Shown: positions 53,419 through 63,130, counted from the first letter of the stretch. The stretch: DNA of 64,000 nucleotides from Chryseobacterium aahli (GCF_022699665.1 NZ_JALDNB010000006.1:1-64000); one strand, 5' to 3'. A program made the numbers and translations. Notes: generated by a model not told the origin, from the sequence alone.

Positions 53419-56238
53419 TTAGTACCAACCTCTTCTCGCAGCATTAATAATGGTGCTTAAATTTAAAATCAAAGTATATCTGATTCGTTTTCCGTAATCT
53501 TTAAACCCAGGCTCAAAACCTAAAGTAGATTGTACCGGAAAGTAAATTTCAAGAAAATCAGGAATTAGTCTTACTTTTACACCGCTGTCCCAAATAAACT
53601 GTGTAGGATTGTTTTTATTTTTGTAAACTCCCGCATCGGCGTAAATGTGGAAAATTTTCCAAACGCTGGTGTCAACATTTAATGATGTGATAAATTGGTT
53701 AACCGTTCCCGGAATAAAAGATTTAAAACCGCCATCAGCCAAAATAAATTGTTGCGAGAGAATTCCTCCGGTTGCACTCTGTCCCAAGAGGTTGTAAGAA
53801 AAAGAATAGTCAGAAACTCTTGCAATTCCAAAATCGAACGTGTTGTTTCGGGTTTCGTTTCTGGCAAAATATCCGGCAAATAATCTTAAACTTAATTTCT
53901 GTCTTGGTGCAAATTCCCATCTGTAAAAAGCTTCCCCAGTGATTTTATTGAAATCTTTCATCGCCTGAGTGCTGATGCTGAAACTTTTCTCATGGATCAT
54001 CTGATTATCGGCATATCCGTATCCTAAAGCCCAAAGATTATATTTGTCATAATCACGGTTTGCAACCATTTTTGCATTCAGATCTCGCTGAAAATAATTG
54101 TATGAAAAACTCACACCCTGACTGACAGTGCTTCGCGGATCTTTTCTGAAATTGATGTTGGAGTACAGAGAGCCTTTGCGATATGCCAAATCATAATCAT
54201 AATGAAAATACGATCCGGAAACTCCGAAAGTTAAACTTCGAATGACGCTTTCTGCAGGCAGAAAAGAGTAGGCTACTGCACCCGATCCTGTAAGTTTTCC
54301 GGTTCCTGTACTGAAAGACGGAGTAATAGAATACAAAAACTTCTGATCAAAAAGTGACTGGTTTTTAAAATTTATCCCAATCAAAAATTTGTCATACGTG
54401 TTGGTAAAACGAATTCTCGGGTTCAGGTAAATTTCATTGAATTCCGGATTGGGAATATCTTTGATCAGTTTAAATTTAATTTTTTTTGAATTTGAAAATA
54501 ATCCTTTTGTATACAGTAAGTTATCTCGGTAATTGGCTTCCGGGAAAATGTAATCGTCATTTAAAGTTATCTTATAAATGTTTTCTGACGGAAGATTAAC
54601 GGTTTTCTGTCTTTCGTTTTTCTCGGTTTCTATCCAGTACGATTTTTTCTCACCGCTTCTGGTTTGGGTTTCCAGTTTTACGGGAATTGCATCATCTGTA
54701 TTTTTAGCAATTCTGATTTCCAGAGAATCTTCTTTCGTCTTAAATTTTTTAAGTTTAAAATTAACTCGGTTTTTCTGTTTTAAAAACTCTGTTAAATAAT
54801 CTGTTGAGGGTTCTTTTTGAGAGAGTTCTTTCAAAAATGCTTCAGGATTGATTGGTTTGTCTCTGTTTTCTGCGATATATTTTTTAACTAAATCATTGAA
54901 GTTTCCTTCACCCATTTTATTCGCAGAAAAACTGAAAAGACTTCCCGTCTCAAAACTGCTGATGGCCATATCGTTGAAATTACTCAAAGCAGAAAATGGT
55001 TCGTCAATTTTTTGATCCAAATTCTGAGACATAATGTATTGATATGCCAAGCCATAACGGTCGAGTAACTTTACGTCGGATGCGTGAAACCATTTTAAAG
55101 GTTTGATTCCTAAAATATTGGTTTCGGGAAGATTGCCCAGAAGTTTGGTTTCTCCGTAGAATTTTTTTAAATATTGAGTTTCAAGATAAGATTTCAGTCC
55201 GTTTTTGAACCAATGGTGATCTTCTTTATCGGTGATAAGGCTTTCGTCTAAAATTTTCTTGGCGATAATCCCAAAATAGTCGAGGTCAACCTTTTCAGCA
55301 TCTGTGAAAAGTTTAAAACGATATTTCCAAAAACTGATGTCGTTATTTCCGAAAAAATCTTCCTTAGTTCTGAATTTATCTGAAATGAAAAGTCTCTCAG
55401 GGACAAAACCTATTTTCTCTTTGATAAATTTTAAATGCAGAGGAAGATAAAATTCCAAATTCTGAATCTCTTGCGGACTGATATTGTAACCAAATTTTAT
55501 TTCAGTACGAATATCTTCCGTATTCACATTAATCGTAGGGAATTGATTTTGAGAAATGATAAATTCGGGATCAGAATCTAAATATCCGTTGAAAGAATTA
55601 ATATTGTTCTGTTGAAGATTTCCTTCTACAAAATAATTAATTGGCAAATCGAAATTAACAGTCCAATGCGTATTGAAGTTTACCGATTCTTCAATGTCGT
55701 GGTAATTTCTTTTAGAAATATTGTCCGGATCAAAATGATCCGGAACAATAAAGAAATATTTTAAAGCGATGTTGTTTTCAGAAGTTCCGTATCCTGTAAA
55801 ATTTTTATCAGGAAGTTGAATCTGATACTGTAATTGTAATGTAATGCTTTCGCCAACTTGCAAAGGTTGATTGAGAATAAAAAATAAATTTTCTTCAGAT
55901 ACGTTGCTGACGGAAACGGGCAGATTCTTTTCGCTATTAATTTTAAAGTCTAAAATTTTACCTAATGCTTCCGGCTTTGCAAAATGGAGACTGTTATTTC
56001 GGTCTTCGAGTTTTCGGTAGACTAAAGATGTTCCTCTTTTGTTGTAAGCGGCCACCCAATTGAGAAGTTTAATGCTGTCTAAGGGTTTTTCAGAGTGATT
56101 ATGATAAATAATTTCCTGATTAACTTCCAGAATTTTTTTGTTCTGAGATAATTTTGCAGCAATATAAATGCTGTCTTTTTGTGCAGAAACCTGTACAACT
56201 CCCCAAAACAAAATAAAACAAATACTAAACTTTTTCAA
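53419..56238 (-). CDS. M1-peptidase-like protein without HEXXH, fused to an outer-membrane barrel
   Basis: A 939-residue protein with a signal peptide (ends QVSAQ). The N-terminal about 230 residues form a beta domain like the M1 aminopeptidase N-domain. A gluzincin-like helical region follows (about 250-480): HHWFKNGLKSYLETQYL occupies the place of the WLNEGFA(S/T)Y segment, and later helices resemble the M1 C-lobe, but no HEXXH is present, so zinc-dependent peptidase activity is not expected. The C-terminal about 330 residues (from DKFLIGINFKNQSLF) are an outer-membrane beta-barrel ending IRYTLILNLSTIINAARRGWY. Such barrel fusions place a non-catalytic domain on the periplasmic or outer side. 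Function unknown. Confidence 0.7.
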   Translation of the reverse strand: MKKFSICFILFWGVVQVSAQKDSIYIAAKLSQNKKILEVNQEIIYHNHSEKPLDSIKLLNWVAAYNKRGTSLVYRKLEDRNNSLHFAKPEALGKILDFKINSEKNLPVSVSNVSEENLFFILNQPLQVGESITLQLQYQIQLPDKNFTGYGTSENNIALKYFFIVPDHFDPDNISKRNYHDIEESVNFNTHWTVNFDLPINYFVEGNLQQNNINSFNGYLDSDPEFIISQNQFPTINVNTEDIRTEIKFGYNISPQEIQNLEFYLPLHLKFIKEKIGFVPERLFISDKFRTKEDFFGNNDISFWKYRFKLFTDAEKVDLDYFGIIAKKILDESLITDKEDHHWFKNGLKSYLETQYLKKFYGETKLLGNLPETNILGIKPLKWFHASDVKLLDRYGLAYQYIMSQNLDQKIDEPFSALSNFNDMAISSFETGSLFSFSANKMGEGNFNDLVKKYIAENRDKPINPEAFLKELSQKEPSTDYLTEFLKQKNRVNFKLKKFKTKEDSLEIRIAKNTDDAIPVKLETQTRSGEKKSYWIETEKNERQKTVNLPSENIYKITLNDDYIFPEANYRDNLLYTKGLFSNSKKIKFKLIKDIPNPEFNEIYLNPRIRFTNTYDKFLIGINFKNQSLFDQKFLYSITPSFSTGTGKLTGSGAVAYSFLPAESVIRSLTFGVSGSYFHYDYDLAYRKGSLYSNINFRKDPRSTVSQGVSFSYNYFQRDLNAKMVANRDYDKYNLWALGYGYADNQMIHEKSFSISTQAMKDFNKITGEAFYRWEFAPRQKLSLRLFAGYFARNETRNNTFDFGIARVSDYSFSYNLLGQSATGGILSQQFILADGGFKSFIPGTVNQFITSLNVDTSVWKIFHIYADAGVYKNKNNPTQFIWDSGVKVRLIPDFLEIYFPVQSTLGFEPGFKDYGKRIRYTLILNLSTIINAARRGWY

Positions 56239-56290
56239 ATTGATGATAAAGCACCAAATATAACTTATTTAAAATACAATAAAGATGATT

Positions 56291-57670
56291 TTACTGCTGA
56301 ATTGCTTTTTTTTCTAAAGAATTAATATAGGCTTTCCAACCTTCATTTTTGTAAGTTACAGCGGCTTCTCCCGGATTTTCAGATTTGTAAATTCCTCTTC
56401 CTACGATAATGAAATCGGTATGAAGCGTTTTGAAAACATGATCCGGAGTGTTGTATTGCTGACCTTTTCCATCTCCCGAATCTGCAAGGTTCACACCTGG
56501 AGTAAACAATAAAATTTCTTCAGGAATTGCATTTTGAGAAACACCACCAATCACGTTTGGATGCGAAAGAGCAACTTTTAAAGCTTCTTCTCTGTAGCTG
56601 TTTGTGGTTAAAGTTCCTTTAGAAGACATTCCGATAATCGCAACAACGCCTACATTTTTGAAACAGTCTAAAGATTCAAAACCACCAATTACCTGAGAAG
56701 TTACGAAGTCTGCCCAATCTGTAATTTTGAAAACTCCGCTTGTAAACTGAAGTTCCTGAGTGTTTCCGATGTCAGCAAATTTTCTGTCTTCCATTAATAA
56801 AAACTGATGTTTTGCAGCCAGTTCTTTCAAAGGAACAATTGTATTTTGATAATCAAAATCAGAAATAATATCGATGTGTGTTTTTAAAGCAATGATGTGT
56901 GGGCCAACTTTATCTGCCAATTCAAGCAACTCTTGTGTAGTAGTCACATCTGCAGAAGCAATAAGGTTGGATTGTTTTGCTAAAGCAGTTTCTAATAATT
57001 TTTTTGAAACCGAATGTTGTGCATTTTCATACTTTTCCTGATATGAAAGTCTTGTTTTTTCTTCAAACTGAATGTGGTTTCCGGCAAGAAAATCCTGAAT
57101 TCTTTTCACTTCCTCATCAGAAAGTTCCCCTTCTTCCTGAAGAATAGTGCAAACTTCTGAAATGTTGAAAAGGGTATGAACTCTATAGCCTTTGCTTTCT
57201 AAAAGTTGTTTTCCGCCTTGCTCTCTGTCTAGAACAACTACGATATCGGCAACTTTAAGGTCTTCCTGTTCAACTTCAGAAATGGTTTCTATCAAAGATT
57301 TTCCGGAAGTAATTACATCTTCTACCAAAAGGCAGTTTTGTCCTTTTTGGTAAATTCCTTCAATTAATTTTTTGGTACCGTAGTTTTTAGCCTCTTTTCT
57401 TTTAATAATTAATGGAATATAGCTTTCAAGAGACATCGCTGTAGCCATCGGAAGTGCAGCGTAAGGAACTCCGCAAATCAAATCAAAATTATCCAAAGGA
57501 AGCATTTCCAATAAATAATTAGCCAAATTTTTTAAAATTTTAGGATCTGAAGCCAAAGGTCTTAAATCTACATAAAACGGACTTTCAATTCCGCTTTTTA
57601 AGGTAAATCTTCCGAATTTGATGATGCCAAGCTTGTAGCACTCTAAAAAGAATTCTTTTTTACTTTCCAT
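56291..57670 (-). CDS. bifunctional orotate phosphoribosyltransferase / OMP decarboxylase (UMP synthase)
   Basis: A 459-residue fusion in eukaryotic order, PyrE then PyrF. OPRT part: YVDLRPLASDP, KRKEAKNYGTKK and the PRPP loop LLVEDVITSGKS (114-125). ODC part (about 225-459): LKTHIDI with Lys263, LLMEDRKFADIGNT with Asp295, Lys297 and Asp300, all catalytic residues, and FTPGVNLADSGDGKGQQYNTP then IIVGRGIY binding phosphate. The EDRKFADIGNT form and the linker resemble animal UMP synthase rather than the bacterial PyrF (DLKFHDIPNT). It catalyses the last two steps of UMP synthesis. Stand-alone gene with a short A/T-rich leader. Confidence 0.95.
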   Translation of the reverse strand: MESKKEFFLECYKLGIIKFGRFTLKSGIESPFYVDLRPLASDPKILKNLANYLLEMLPLDNFDLICGVPYAALPMATAMSLESYIPLIIKRKEAKNYGTKKLIEGIYQKGQNCLLVEDVITSGKSLIETISEVEQEDLKVADIVVVLDREQGGKQLLESKGYRVHTLFNISEVCTILQEEGELSDEEVKRIQDFLAGNHIQFEEKTRLSYQEKYENAQHSVSKKLLETALAKQSNLIASADVTTTQELLELADKVGPHIIALKTHIDIISDFDYQNTIVPLKELAAKHQFLLMEDRKFADIGNTQELQFTSGVFKITDWADFVTSQVIGGFESLDCFKNVGVVAIIGMSSKGTLTTNSYREEALKVALSHPNVIGGVSQNAIPEEILLFTPGVNLADSGDGKGQQYNTPDHVFKTLHTDFIIVGRGIYKSENPGEAAVTYKNEGWKAYINSLEKKAIQQ

Positions 57671-57826
57671 TATTTTTTATTAGATGTTGCAAATTTAAGG
57701 AAATGATGTTAAAAGTCAATTGTGAATTTTGCTTCATGGGTAAATAGTGAATTTAAATTTAAAATTTTCCGTCAATATTTTTAAAACTAGCAAAGAAGTT
57801 GCTTCAATATTTACTTTAAAGTTCAT

Positions 57827-57856
57827 AAAAAAACCATCCCGATAAGAATGGTTTTG
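57827..57856 (-). terminator. intrinsic terminator of the DUF1232 gene
   Basis: AAAACCAT (57830-57837) pairs with ATGGTTTT (57848-57855), loop CCCGATAAGA; on the minus strand a T run follows, just beyond the DUF1232 stop codon. Confidence 0.8.
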
Positions 57857-57860
57857 AATT

Positions 57861-58205
57861 TTAATTTACAATTTCGGCGTCAATTATTTTTGAGCCCTCG
57901 GTGCCATATTTTCTCTCAGCTTCCCAAAGTAAAAACTTGTCTACTTCTCTGATCAGTTTCGGAATTGCTAAAGATAATACCGCTAAATCATCTAAAACTC
58001 CCGCAACGATAACGAAATCCGGGATGATATCAATAGGAGAGATTACATAGAGGAGACCAAGTAACGGTAGGATAAGATCTATCGATTTTACAGGATATTC
58101 TCCTTTTCTCCACATTTTCACCATTCTGAAAATGTCAGGAATTTTTTTCACGAAGCCTTTGTGGCTGATAGCTTCTTTAGCTAAATTGAGTTTTGAATAT
58201 TTCAT
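57861..58205 (-). CDS. DUF1232 (YkvA-like) membrane protein
   Basis: A 114-residue protein. The central KSIDLILPLLGLLYVISPIDIIPDFVIVAGVLDDLAVLSLAI is the DUF1232 signature, with YxISPxDxIPD followed by GxLDDL. It has one or two membrane helices and basic ends. The family is widespread, of unknown function. Followed by a terminator at once. A 80-base gap separates it from the upstream thioredoxin-like gene on the same strand. Confidence 0.9.
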   Translation of the reverse strand: MKYSKLNLAKEAISHKGFVKKIPDIFRMVKMWRKGEYPVKSIDLILPLLGLLYVISPIDIIPDFVIVAGVLDDLAVLSLAIPKLIREVDKFLLWEAERKYGTEGSKIIDAEIVN

Positions 58206-58285
58206 TTTGTGTTTATTTAAAAAATAATTTCAACTCTATAAATTTCTCAAATTCTGTACCAAGTAATTATAATATTAAGTTAAAG

Positions 58286-58825
58286 TTATTTAATGATATT
58301 GTCAATAAATTGATGGATAGATTCTGCGTCCCAGTCAGTTGCTGCATCTTCTTTAATAAGAATTCTTCCGTTTTCATCAAGTAAAAAAGTCGTGGGGAAC
58401 GCTTTCGGGAGGATCTTTTCTGAGATTGGGCTTTGGGCAATGTATACAGGAACTGTATAATTATTTTCTTTTAAAAATTTTCTTACAGCCGCCTCTTCAT
58501 CTTTCATTGCAATCAAAACGAAATCTAGATGATCTTTTCTTCTGTCATATAATCTTTGGATTGAAGGCCATTCCTTTCTGCATGGCGGACACCAAGTTCC
58601 CCAAAAATTCAAAAAAACAGGTTTGTTTCTGAAGTTCTTCATATTGGTACTCGGAACATTGATTCCCTGAAGATCGATGTCATAGTCATCAGCTTCAATA
58701 TGTACAGCGTTTTCTACCGTTGCAATCGGGAAAAACAGATCTTTCAGAGAATTTCTGATTCCGGGAACTAAAAATACAGTTCCAAAAACCGCAAGTACAA
58801 CGACATATATAATTAATTTTTTCAT
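58286..58825 (-). CDS. TlpA-like membrane-anchored thiol:disulfide oxidoreductase
   Basis: A 179-residue protein with an N-terminal anchor helix (LIIYVVVLAVFGTVFLVPGI) and a periplasmic thioredoxin fold. FLNFWGTWCPPCRKEWPSI carries the active site C79-PP-C82, and the AFPTTFLLDENGRI segment has the cis-Pro. It resembles TlpA/ResA proteins that keep periplasmic thiols reduced, for example in cytochrome c or cell-envelope maturation. Electron donor is not apparent in the window. Another thioredoxin-fold gene precedes it by 80 bases on the same strand. Confidence 0.92.
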   Translation of the reverse strand: MKKLIIYVVVLAVFGTVFLVPGIRNSLKDLFFPIATVENAVHIEADDYDIDLQGINVPSTNMKNFRNKPVFLNFWGTWCPPCRKEWPSIQRLYDRRKDHLDFVLIAMKDEEAAVRKFLKENNYTVPVYIAQSPISEKILPKAFPTTFLLDENGRILIKEDAATDWDAESIHQFIDNIIK

Positions 58826-58905
58826 ATAATATTCTATTGTTTTTAAAGGTTATATGTAATCGCTACTTCATAATGACCTGTATGACATGACAAATCGCTG
58901 CGATT

Positions 58906-59469
58906 TCATAATAACTCTAAAATTTCCTGAATCGAATCTTTCCCTCTGTTTCTTGAATAATAAACCTGCAGGTCATTATAAAATAATTCTTTCGGGTATT
59001 CTTCAGGATTTGCTTTGAATTTTAATAATAAATCATGTCCAAATTTTGGTCTCGGTCCCCAAGAATTTTTTACATTAAAATCTTTGTCCAATATAATAAC
59101 TTTTGGGATAGATTGTGTGCCATTGGTCAAAAATTGATCAATCAGGCTGCTGTCGTTGTCTCTAAGGAAAATTTTTACTTCATTTTGACCTTCAAAAAAC
59201 TTCACCAAAGCCGGAACAGTTGCACTGGCATCACCACACCAGGCTTCAGAGATAATTAAAATTTTTCCGTCGAAGTTTTTTGATTTTAATTCATTCAATT
59301 GTTCTTCGTCGATGACAAACTTCTTCAACGTTCTGTCCATTCTTTGAATTCCAAGCTCGTAATAAGGTTTATATTCAATGTCTTTTGCGTTGTCAGGATT
59401 ATTCAATCTCTGATTGGCAATTTGAAGATATTCGTCGAAGGTTATCGCTTTGTCCCAGTAATTTTGCAT
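58906..59469 (-). CDS. cytoplasmic thioredoxin-like protein with WCGDA active site
   Basis: A 187-residue protein without a signal peptide. The thioredoxin fold centres on ISEAWCGDASATVPAL with Cys78; the second Cys is replaced by Ala81, so disulfide exchange must be monothiol, if any. QSIPKVIILDKD carries the cis-Pro loop. The EAWCGDA family is common in Bacteroidota and Firmicutes (bacillithiol-related BrxC-type folds are distant relatives). Role unknown. It lies between aroC (18-base gap) and the TlpA-like gene, all on the minus strand. Confidence 0.85.
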   Translation of the reverse strand: MQNYWDKAITFDEYLQIANQRLNNPDNAKDIEYKPYYELGIQRMDRTLKKFVIDEEQLNELKSKNFDGKILIISEAWCGDASATVPALVKFFEGQNEVKIFLRDNDSSLIDQFLTNGTQSIPKVIILDKDFNVKNSWGPRPKFGHDLLLKFKANPEEYPKELFYNDLQVYYSRNRGKDSIQEILELL

Positions 59470-59487
59470 TACTTAAAATATTTAAGT

Positions 59488-60558
59488 TTAAAATTGATTT
59501 AAATTTCTCGTTTTGTTAATCAAAAACAAATCGGCCAAAACAAAAGCCGCCAGACTTTCAACCACAGGTACTGCTCTTGGAACAACACAAGGATCGTGTC
59601 TGCCTTTTCCTTCTACAGTAACGGCATTTCCGTCTTTGTCAACACTGTTTTGAGGTCTTAAAATGGTCGCAACAGGTTTGAAAGCTACTCTGAAATAAAT
59701 ATCCATCCCATTTGAAATTCCACCCTGAATTCCACCTGAAAGATTTGATTTTGTGGTAAAATCTGTGTTGAATTCATCGTTGTGTTCGCTTCCGGTCATC
59801 TTTGCGCCGCAAAAACCGCTTCCATATTCAAAGCCTTTGCAGGCATTGATATTCAGCATTGCTTTTGCCAATTCTGCCTGTAATTTAGAAAAAACAGGTT
59901 CGCCGATTCCAACCGGAACATTTTTGATGACACAAGTAATTGTTCCGCCAATCGTGTTGCCTTCTTTTTTAATTTCTTTGATTTTTGAAATCATTTTTTC
60001 GGCAGTTTCTGCATCCGGACAACGAACTTCGTTGCTTTCAGTCTTAGAAAAATCTAAAGCCTGATAAGGTTTCTCGCAGAAAATTTCACCTACAGAAGAA
60101 ACGTAAGCATTGATTTCGATGTCTGATAAAAGTTGTTTTGCCAAAGCTCCCGCAACGACCCAATTGATGGTTTCGCGTGCAGAAGATTTTCCGCCACCAC
60201 GATAATCACGGATTCCGAATTTTTGATCATACGTAAAATCAGCATGACTCGGGCGATATGATTGGGCGATGTGATCATAATCTTTTGACTTCTGATTTTC
60301 ATTTTCAATCATAAAACCAATTGGAGTTCCCGTAGTTTTTCCTTCAAAAATTCCTGAAAGAAACTTTACTGTATCACTCTCTTTTCTTTGCGTAACGATT
60401 GCTGACTGACCGGGTTTTCTGCGGTCAAGCTCGTATTGAATTTTGTCTAAATCGACTTCCAGCCCTGCCGGAAAATTATTGATGATTCCGCCATACGCCA
60501 AACCGTGACTTTCGCCGAAAGTCGTCAGGCTGAGCAGATTCCCTAAAGTATTGAACAT
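59488..60558 (-). CDS. aroC: chorismate synthase
   Basis: A 356-residue enzyme converting 5-enolpyruvylshikimate 3-phosphate to chorismate, with reduced FMN as cofactor. [14 protein letters not shown], then [17 protein letters not shown] and [29 protein letters not shown], and [16 protein letters not shown] at the C-terminus are the three family signatures with the two active-site His. Length is normal. First gene of a short minus-strand run with two thioredoxin-fold genes; no other aromatic-pathway genes are near. Confidence 0.97.
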   Translation of the reverse strand: MFNTLGNLLSLTTFGESHGLAYGGIINNFPAGLEVDLDKIQYELDRRKPGQSAIVTQRKESDTVKFLSGIFEGKTTGTPIGFMIENENQKSKDYDHIAQSYRPSHADFTYDQKFGIRDYRGGGKSSARETINWVVAGALAKQLLSDIEINAYVSSVGEIFCEKPYQALDFSKTESNEVRCPDAETAEKMISKIKEIKKEGNTIGGTITCVIKNVPVGIGEPVFSKLQAELAKAMLNINACKGFEYGSGFCGAKMTGSEHNDEFNTDFTTKSNLSGGIQGGISNGMDIYFRVAFKPVATILRPQNSVDKDGNAVTVEGKGRHDPCVVPRAVPVVESLAAFVLADLFLINKTRNLNQF

Positions 60559-60608
60559 AGTACAAAATTACCGATTTTTATTCAGATAATAAAGTCTTTG
60601 AATGGTTA

Positions 60609-62246
60609 CTATTTATAGGAGTTTTTGATTTTTTCTGTGAGTTTTTTGACTTGTTTTTCTTCTTCATGATTCATTTTTTTTGAAATGAAGCCTTTTTGGA
60701 TGTTATTTTTATCAATAAGTTGTGGGAAAACTCCTGCTTTCTGATAGTCGAAAACATAACTTTCAGAAATCGCCGGAATAGGAGTGTCGAAGTTGAAGGG
60801 ATATTTTTTTGAAACATTAAATTTTAAATTTCCTGCTTCAAAAGAATGATACTTTTTGTTTTCGTAGGTTGAAGGTTTGTATAATTGCTTCCATTCAAAT
60901 TTCCCCATAAATGATGACATTCTGAAGCTGGGAATCAACTGCGTAAGTACGATTGGAAAAGTTAGAAAGCTGATGAAAATTAAGCTTAAAAGAGAGTAGG
61001 CAATCATCGATTTTCTTTTTGTGAAAAAATCTAAAAATATTACGAAAATAATCACAAAAAATATATCTATAAAAAATCTATATTGTGCTGAGAATAATAA
61101 AACTAAAACACTTTTTATAATCAATGAAATGCAGATAAAAGTGATGATCTTATTTTTTTTAATGAAAGTGAAAATGGTAAAAACAATTAAACTTAGAACA
61201 AATAAAATGTTGATCACTGATTTTATTCCATCTAAAAACAGCCAGTTTTTTACATAATCGAATGTTGAGAATTTCTGAATTTCTTCGTAAGAATATTGGT
61301 TGTCAAAAGTTTTTTGGATGGCGTATTGAGATGAAGAATTTAACAATTCTACATTGGGTTTCCAACTGAATCCAAAATCAATCATTGAGACCGGGAAAAC
61401 AGGATAGCCGAATGTCCAGATATTTTTAAAACAAAATAAAAAAAGAATTAAAATTCCTGAAAGGAAGGTTTTAAAATGAGATTTAAGAATAAAAATAGAG
61501 TAGAGGAATGTCAAAATCGGCAACCAAATCATTGTTGGCTTTATCGCAAAAACAAAAACCGAAAATGCAAATAGCAGAGAAGTATTTTTATTATTTACTA
61601 AAATCTCATTTACTAAAATTAAAGAAAATACAATCACCGGCAAATCAGGACTTGGAGATTGGGAAAACAAGAACAATATTGGAAGAAAACATAATTGAAT
61701 CCAGCTTTTCTTTTCAATAATGTATATTAAATACATGATTAGTAAAACGGCATTTATTCTTAAAAAAGGATCAGTAAAATTGGAAAATCCAGCCTGAAAA
61801 ATATGCCAGATAGACATCTGCCCAAGCACAAGATCAAGGTTTGAAATGCCTTTTACCAAACCATATTCCCGCAGCCATTGTATGCTTGGTAAGTAATATC
61901 CAAAATGGTCTAAGATATAAGGATAAAACGAGCTACAGAACAAAATGATGAATAAATTTACAGTAAATAGAAAAATATCTTTCTTTGAGAATTTATGAAA
62001 TTTCAGGAATAGTTTCTCTTTAAAAAAGTAAAACAATCCAATTAAGATTGTTGGAATTTCAATAAATATATTTAATGGAATAAAGAAAGAAAGGACCGTC
62101 CAAATCATGCTGATTCCGAGAATTCCAAATATCAATTTTCCTGAAATTCCTTCAAAAAGCTGTTTGTTGAAAATGATTTCAAGAAATTTCCCCCAACCTA
62201 AAAGAGTGGGAATAATGATAATTGAAGTGAGTAAGATGAAAAGCAT
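60609..62246 (-). CDS. polytopic membrane protein (LIC_10190-like)
   Basis: A 545-residue protein with about eleven membrane helices and a hydrophilic C-terminal tail of about 100 residues. The pattern, including a large periplasmic loop after YPYILDHFGYYLPSIQWLREYGLVKGISN and the segment QSPSPDLPVIVFSLILVNE, resembles LIC_10190-type membrane proteins and lipid-linked sugar transferases (GT-C fold, ArnT-like), where an early acidic loop is catalytic. I call it putative; the exact family needs a search. It lies alone on the minus strand between aroC and a lipoprotein gene. Confidence 0.55.
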   Translation of the reverse strand: MLFILLTSIIIIPTLLGWGKFLEIIFNKQLFEGISGKLIFGILGISMIWTVLSFFIPLNIFIEIPTILIGLFYFFKEKLFLKFHKFSKKDIFLFTVNLFIILFCSSFYPYILDHFGYYLPSIQWLREYGLVKGISNLDLVLGQMSIWHIFQAGFSNFTDPFLRINAVLLIMYLIYIIEKKSWIQLCFLPILFLFSQSPSPDLPVIVFSLILVNEILVNNKNTSLLFAFSVFVFAIKPTMIWLPILTFLYSIFILKSHFKTFLSGILILFLFCFKNIWTFGYPVFPVSMIDFGFSWKPNVELLNSSSQYAIQKTFDNQYSYEEIQKFSTFDYVKNWLFLDGIKSVINILFVLSLIVFTIFTFIKKNKIITFICISLIIKSVLVLLFSAQYRFFIDIFFVIIFVIFLDFFTKRKSMIAYSLLSLIFISFLTFPIVLTQLIPSFRMSSFMGKFEWKQLYKPSTYENKKYHSFEAGNLKFNVSKKYPFNFDTPIPAISESYVFDYQKAGVFPQLIDKNNIQKGFISKKMNHEEEKQVKKLTEKIKNSYK

Positions 62247-62300
62247 AAAAAAGATTGCCTAAAAATAAGCAATCTTTTTAAAGTTTTTGAAATGATTTAT

Positions 62301-62834
62301 CTATTTTGGCTGTACTCGCCCACTTTTTCTATCCTGTGATCTACCCAAAGTATATCCTGTTGCACCACCAATGATACCACCAACTACGGCACCACCACCA
62401 CGGTTTTTCTTATTAACAATGGCTCCTAGTGCAGCTCCACTGACTACGCCAATTGCTGTACCTTTTGCAGCTTCACTGATTCCTTTTTTCTTAGCAGTAG
62501 TTCCTTGTGAAGAACCGCCTCCGTTGCTTGTAACACTATTATTAGAAGAAGGAGTGTCTCTGTACACCGTTCTTGTTTCTCTTATTACCTGTGGTTTTGC
62601 AGCTGCTACAGCTGCTTTTTCTTTCTGAACCTCTGCAATACTATCTGTTCTTTTTTGAGTTTCATATGCGAATCTCTCTTTCTCAATTGCTAATTTTTGC
62701 TTTTCTATTTCAAGTTGTCTTGCCTGAAATTCTATTTTTTGTTGTTCGAGCGTCTTTTCTGCAACTTGATCGTCTTTTTTACAGGCTGTGAGTGTAATTA
62801 CCGACACAAGTCCTGCTAACAATATATTTTTCAT
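62301..62834 (-). CDS. glycine-zipper lipoprotein
   Basis: A 177-residue lipoprotein: signal ending LTAC with the lipid Cys at about residue 18, then a Lys/Glu/Gln-rich coiled coil (30-75), a polar Ser/Asn/Gly linker and a C-terminal glycine-zipper (GTAIGVVSGAALGAIVNKKNRGGGAVVGGIIGGATGYTLGRSQD, about 125-168), of the YMGG type. The zipper can insert in membranes or oligomerise; the coiled coil may span part of the periplasm. This architecture is common in flavobacterial envelope proteins and its role is unknown. Confidence 0.85.
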   Translation of the reverse strand: MKNILLAGLVSVITLTACKKDDQVAEKTLEQQKIEFQARQLEIEKQKLAIEKERFAYETQKRTDSIAEVQKEKAAVAAAKPQVIRETRTVYRDTPSSNNSVTSNGGGSSQGTTAKKKGISEAAKGTAIGVVSGAALGAIVNKKNRGGGAVVGGIIGGATGYTLGRSQDRKSGRVQPK

Positions 62835-62974
62835 AACTCAAATTTTAAAAATTGATTAAACTTTACAGTTTTCTAATGTGGTATGTTCAATTATGAAGCC
62901 AAGTTTTAGTTAAGTAAATGTTAAAGTTTTAAAATTCTTTGTTCTAGAGACTTAGCTAAGGTATAATTGAAAAT

Positions 62975-63007
62975 AAAAAAACTCCAATCGAAAGATCGGA
63001 GTTTTTT
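62975..63007 (-). terminator. terminator of the tRNA-Cys gene
   Basis: On the minus strand AAAACTCCGATC pairs with GATTGGAGTTTT (one G-U) around TTTC, followed by a T run, just after the tRNA 3' end. Confidence 0.85.
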
Positions 63008-63010
63008 ACG

Positions 63011-63081
63011 AGGTGCCTAGCGGATTCGAACCGCTGTAGATGGTGTTGCAGACCACTGCCTAGCCGCTCGGCCAAAGCACC
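63011..63081 (-). tRNA. tRNA-Cys (anticodon GCA)
   Basis: A 71-nt cloverleaf on the minus strand. The acceptor arm pairs GGTGCTT with AGGCACC, the D-arm region reads GGCCGAGCGGCTAGGC, the anticodon loop is CTGCAAC (GCA, Cys), the T-arm reads GCGGTTCGAATCCGC, and the discriminator base is T (U73), as for Cys tRNAs. The 3' CCA is not encoded, so it must be added after transcription. A terminator follows. Confidence 0.95.
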
Positions 63082-63130
63082 ATTTTTAGGTGGTGCAAAT
63101 ATAGAATTTTTTCTTATTCAAACAAAGTTT

